From contig CAIYTF010000091.1 in assembly GCA_903929035.1 (NCBI GenBank), forward strand, positions 1 through 64,000: DNA of 64,000 nt, in the 5' to 3' direction. This DNA comes from an uncultured Ignavibacteriales bacterium (lineage in GTDB: Bacteria; Bacteroidota; Ignavibacteria; Ignavibacteriales; Ignavibacteriaceae). Position numbers and translations under genes: made by a program. Shown piece after piece: positions 61,970 to 64,000 of the stretch. The notes under the pieces were generated by a model. That model was not told the DNA's origin, did not search any database, and saw only the letters and a program-made list of their open reading frames with translations. The stretch's first letter is position 1, and each line of letters starts with the position of its first letter.

Positions 61970-63367
61970 ATGAAGATTCAGTTTATCGGCGCGGCTCAAA
62001 CGGTTACAGGCTCTATGCATTTGCTCCATATTAACGGGAGAAAGATTCTTCTCGATTGCGGGATGTTTCAAGGCAAACGAAAAGATGCATTTGAAATCAA
62101 TAGAACATTCGATCTATTTAAGCCATCCGAAATTGATGTGATTATTCTTTCCCACGCGCATATCGATCACGCCGGAAATTTACCCACGTTAGTTAAGAAT
62201 GGTTTCTCGGGACCGATTTATTCCACTTCCGCCACGCGCGACCTGTGCAAATTAATGCTGCAAGACTGTGCTCATATTCAGGAAAAAGATATTGAGTTTG
62301 TGAACAAGCGGAGGGAAAGACAGCGTAAAAACTTATTTGAACCTTTATATACACAGGCTGATGTCGAAAATACAATCAGTCTATTTAAACCGGGTAATTA
62401 TCATTCTGACATCGATATTAATGAAGATGTCCGTTTGACATTTTATGATGCAGGGCACATTTTGGGGAGTGCTGTTGTTCATTTGATGATTGAAGAAAAT
62501 GGAAAGGTGATAAATTTTGCTTTTTCAGGTGACCTTGGCCGGCCAAACCTGCCAATACTTCGCGACCCTGACAAAATTCCCGATGTGGATTATTTTGTCT
62601 GTGAAAGCACTTATGGCGGACGCTTTCACGATTCTTTTACTGTATCCGGCGATAAAATGACAGAGGTAATCAGGAAAGCAATTGATCGTAAATCGAAAAT
62701 AATTGTTCCCTCTTTCAGTGTTGGAAGAACTCAAGAGCTGGTCTATCTGCTCAATCAATTGTTTGTTGAAAAGAAAGTGCCCCGCATTCCCATCTACGTT
62801 GATAGTCCTCTCTCTGTAAATGCAACTCAGGTCTTCAGGGAACATCCTGAATGTTTTGACTTTGAAACATCCCGCTTTATCTTGAGAAATAAGGACCCTT
62901 TCGGATTTGAACAGCTTAAATACATTAAAGATGTTGAAGAATCAATCGCGTTGAATAATGCAAAAGGTCCTTGTATGATAATTTCATCATCAGGAATGGC
63001 AGAAGCAGGGCGCATACAACATCATATCGCGAACAATATTGGTAACTCACGCGATATAATTCTCATTGTAGGATTTTGCGCGGAACATACTTTAGGCAGA
63101 AAGTTAGTTGAAAAAGAGCCGGCTGTAAATATACTTGGTGAGGCTCATAAGGTGAAAGCGGAAGTAATTGTATTCAACTCGCTATCCGCCCACGCTGATT
63201 CAAATGAATTGCTGCATTATTGCAAAACCTTAGACCGCGAAAAACTAAAATCCATTTTCCTTGTACACGGCGATATTGACCAGCAGGAAAAAATGAAAGC
63301 ACGTTTGCTTCAAGAGAACTTCAAAAATGTTGAAATACCGCTGCGCGGCAATATTTTTGAGTTGTAA
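61970..63367 (+). CDS. Beta-CASP metallo-beta-lactamase fold RNA-processing exonuclease
   Basis: 465 residues, usual length for the prokaryotic YsxC-independent beta-CASP group. Motif 2 'SHAHIDHAGN' (His62, His64, Asp66, His67), motif 3/4 'YDAGHILGSAVVHL' and 'FSGDLGRPNLPI', then the beta-CASP domain ('VPSFSVGRTQELVYLLNQL', 'IYVDSPLSVNATQVFREHPE', 'IISSSGMAEAGRIQHHIANN') and the closing 'FNSLSAHADSNELLHY'. It resembles the bacterial relatives of CPSF73, which process RNA using two zinc ions. Confidence 0.93.
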   Translation: MKIQFIGAAQTVTGSMHLLHINGRKILLDCGMFQGKRKDAFEINRTFDLFKPSEIDVIILSHAHIDHAGNLPTLVKNGFSGPIYSTSATRDLCKLMLQDCAHIQEKDIEFVNKRRERQRKNLFEPLYTQADVENTISLFKPGNYHSDIDINEDVRLTFYDAGHILGSAVVHLMIEENGKVINFAFSGDLGRPNLPILRDPDKIPDVDYFVCESTYGGRFHDSFTVSGDKMTEVIRKAIDRKSKIIVPSFSVGRTQELVYLLNQLFVEKKVPRIPIYVDSPLSVNATQVFREHPECFDFETSRFILRNKDPFGFEQLKYIKDVEESIALNNAKGPCMIISSSGMAEAGRIQHHIANNIGNSRDIILIVGFCAEHTLGRKLVEKEPAVNILGEAHKVKAEVIVFNSLSAHADSNELLHYCKTLDREKLKSIFLVHGDIDQQEKMKARLLQENFKNVEIPLRGNIFEL

Positions 63368-63406
63368 TTTCAAAAATATCGGTCGATTAACGAGAGTATT
63401 GATGCT

Positions 63407-63466
63407 TGTGATTAGAATGATTTTTATATTTGTTTTTCTTCTTTCATAGAAATCATTCAAATCACA
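63407..63466. repeat. Long imperfect palindrome
   Basis: TGTGATTAGAATGATTTTTA (63407-63426) and an inverted copy ending at 63466 ('AGAAATCATTCAAATCACA') match over about 20 bp with two or three mismatches, separated by a T-rich spacer. It lies between the beta-CASP gene and the next ORF. It may act as a terminator or be a small palindromic repeat element. Confidence 0.6.
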
Positions 63467-63492
63467 AAAATCAATGTTCCGACAATAGCACT

Positions 63493-64000
63493 TTGCGACT
63501 CACTGTTATACTAATATTCATTTCGTGCTTTGCAATGCAAGCGCAGTTTCGGCAGGACTCGTTACTTTTCTATCCTGCCGAAGATGCTCCGGTAAAATTC
63601 ACATCCGCGTTTGATAAGCAAAATAACTCTTATAATTTCCTCAGTGACTTAGCGTGGACACAGTCAATCGGTTTATTCAAATCTTTTCTTTTCGATAATT
63701 TCTCCCATAGCTCTATTCGTGCCGCGAACCAAGATTCGCGGGAGACACATAAATTAAAACTCGGCACTCGATACTTAATGTCCGGCGGTTTCTCTTTAGG
63801 ATATATCGCGGATGTACTAAATTATAAGGATTCACACAGTACTGCTATTAATTCAACAAATCGGGGGTCTGTTGAATTATTTTCACAATATAGCTTAAAT
63901 GATTCAATGTATATTGCTCTTTCGGGTGGTTACATTAAAAATCGCCAAATAGATGTTACCGACAAAGGTACATTAATGGAATTTGAAAGCAATATTAAGA
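63493..64000 (+). CDS. Exported protein, truncated by window edge
   Basis: The frame is open from a TTG at 63493 to the end of the window, so it is missing from the ORF track; 169 residues are visible. It begins with a signal peptide ('RLTVILIFISCFAMQAQ'). The mature part has alternating strands ('YLMSGGFSLGYIADVLNY', 'SMYIALSGGYIKNRQIDV'), which suggests an outer-membrane beta-barrel. The next in-frame ATG is inside the signal peptide, and an upstream ATG at 63474 in another frame stops at once. No family is recognised from this fragment. Confidence 0.6.
   Translation, partial: MRLTVILIFISCFAMQAQFRQDSLLFYPAEDAPVKFTSAFDKQNNSYNFLSDLAWTQSIGLFKSFLFDNFSHSSIRAANQDSRETHKLKLGTRYLMSGGFSLGYIADVLNYKDSHSTAINSTNRGSVELFSQYSLNDSMYIALSGGYIKNRQIDVTDKGTLMEFESNIK

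Overview
The window is bacterial chromosome of moderately low GC (about 38-40% by eye), densely coded, with many TTG/GTG starts, few strong Shine-Dalgarno sites, PEGA/FGE-sulfatase and SPOR-type cell-surface proteins, a GH29 fucosidase and giant multihaem cytochromes. This combination points to the Bacteroidota/Chlorobiota group, most like Ignavibacteria or Kapaibacteria. That placement is inferred from gene content only; no rRNA or tRNA gene was seen.

Layout. 1-5.3 kb: a truncated PEGA/formylglycine-generating-enzyme-like surface protein, three secreted LPP20-like (lipo)proteins and a YfaP-like secreted protein. 5.8-14.7 kb: peptide use and housekeeping (OPT transporter, PqqD-like protein, PepD dipeptidase, MFS transporter, beta-barrel-like protein, M29-type aminopeptidase), then a LytTR response regulator and a family 2 glycosyltransferase. 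14.8-18.4 kb: a 1,201-residue hybrid histidine kinase with a LOV-like (flavin/blue light) PAS domain. 18.4-18.9 kb: an internally deleted IS66-family remnant that keeps both ends. 18.9-23.2 kb: carAB on the minus strand. 23.4-30.3 kb: a frameshifted SPOR protein, hypotheticals, a Gfo/Idh/MocA oxidoreductase, a YyaL/DUF255 protein, a DUF218 protein and a STAS protein.

30.8-40.5 kb is the most striking block. It is a compact same-strand set: a cytochrome b-like membrane protein with two histidine pairs spaced 14 residues apart, a membrane-anchored iron-sulfur/FAD/NAD(P) oxidoreductase, three exported c-type cytochromes with 20, 33 and 21 predicted haems, and an outer-membrane beta-barrel. I read it as an electron conduit from the NAD(P)H/quinone pool across the envelope, probably for extracellular electron transfer.

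40.5-48.4 kb: a paired REP-like palindrome, rlmD plus a methyltransferase, a 245-bp terminal-inverted-repeat element touching the start of a GH29 fucosidase with a heptanucleotide repeat in its leader, engB, rocD with a strong terminator, a frameshifted pRiA4b ORF-3-like gene and a CBS protein. 48.6-61.3 kb: a Wsp-like chemosensory operon (cheW, cheR-TPR, cheW, mcp, hybrid cheA-REC, cheB, then a REC-histidine kinase output). It is interrupted between cheR and the second cheW by a three-gene module with overlapping ORFs: a C5 DNA methyltransferase, a LAGLIDADG-like protein with both catalytic aspartates apparently missing, and a PD-(D/E)XK nuclease. I interpret this as an unusual restriction-modification system. 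61.3-64 kb: rubrerythrin, a beta-CASP metallo-beta-lactamase nuclease and the start of an exported protein cut by the window edge.

A dispersed family of roughly 80-100 bp intergenic repeats with inverted ends (four fairly full and three partial copies) runs from 11 to 48 kb.
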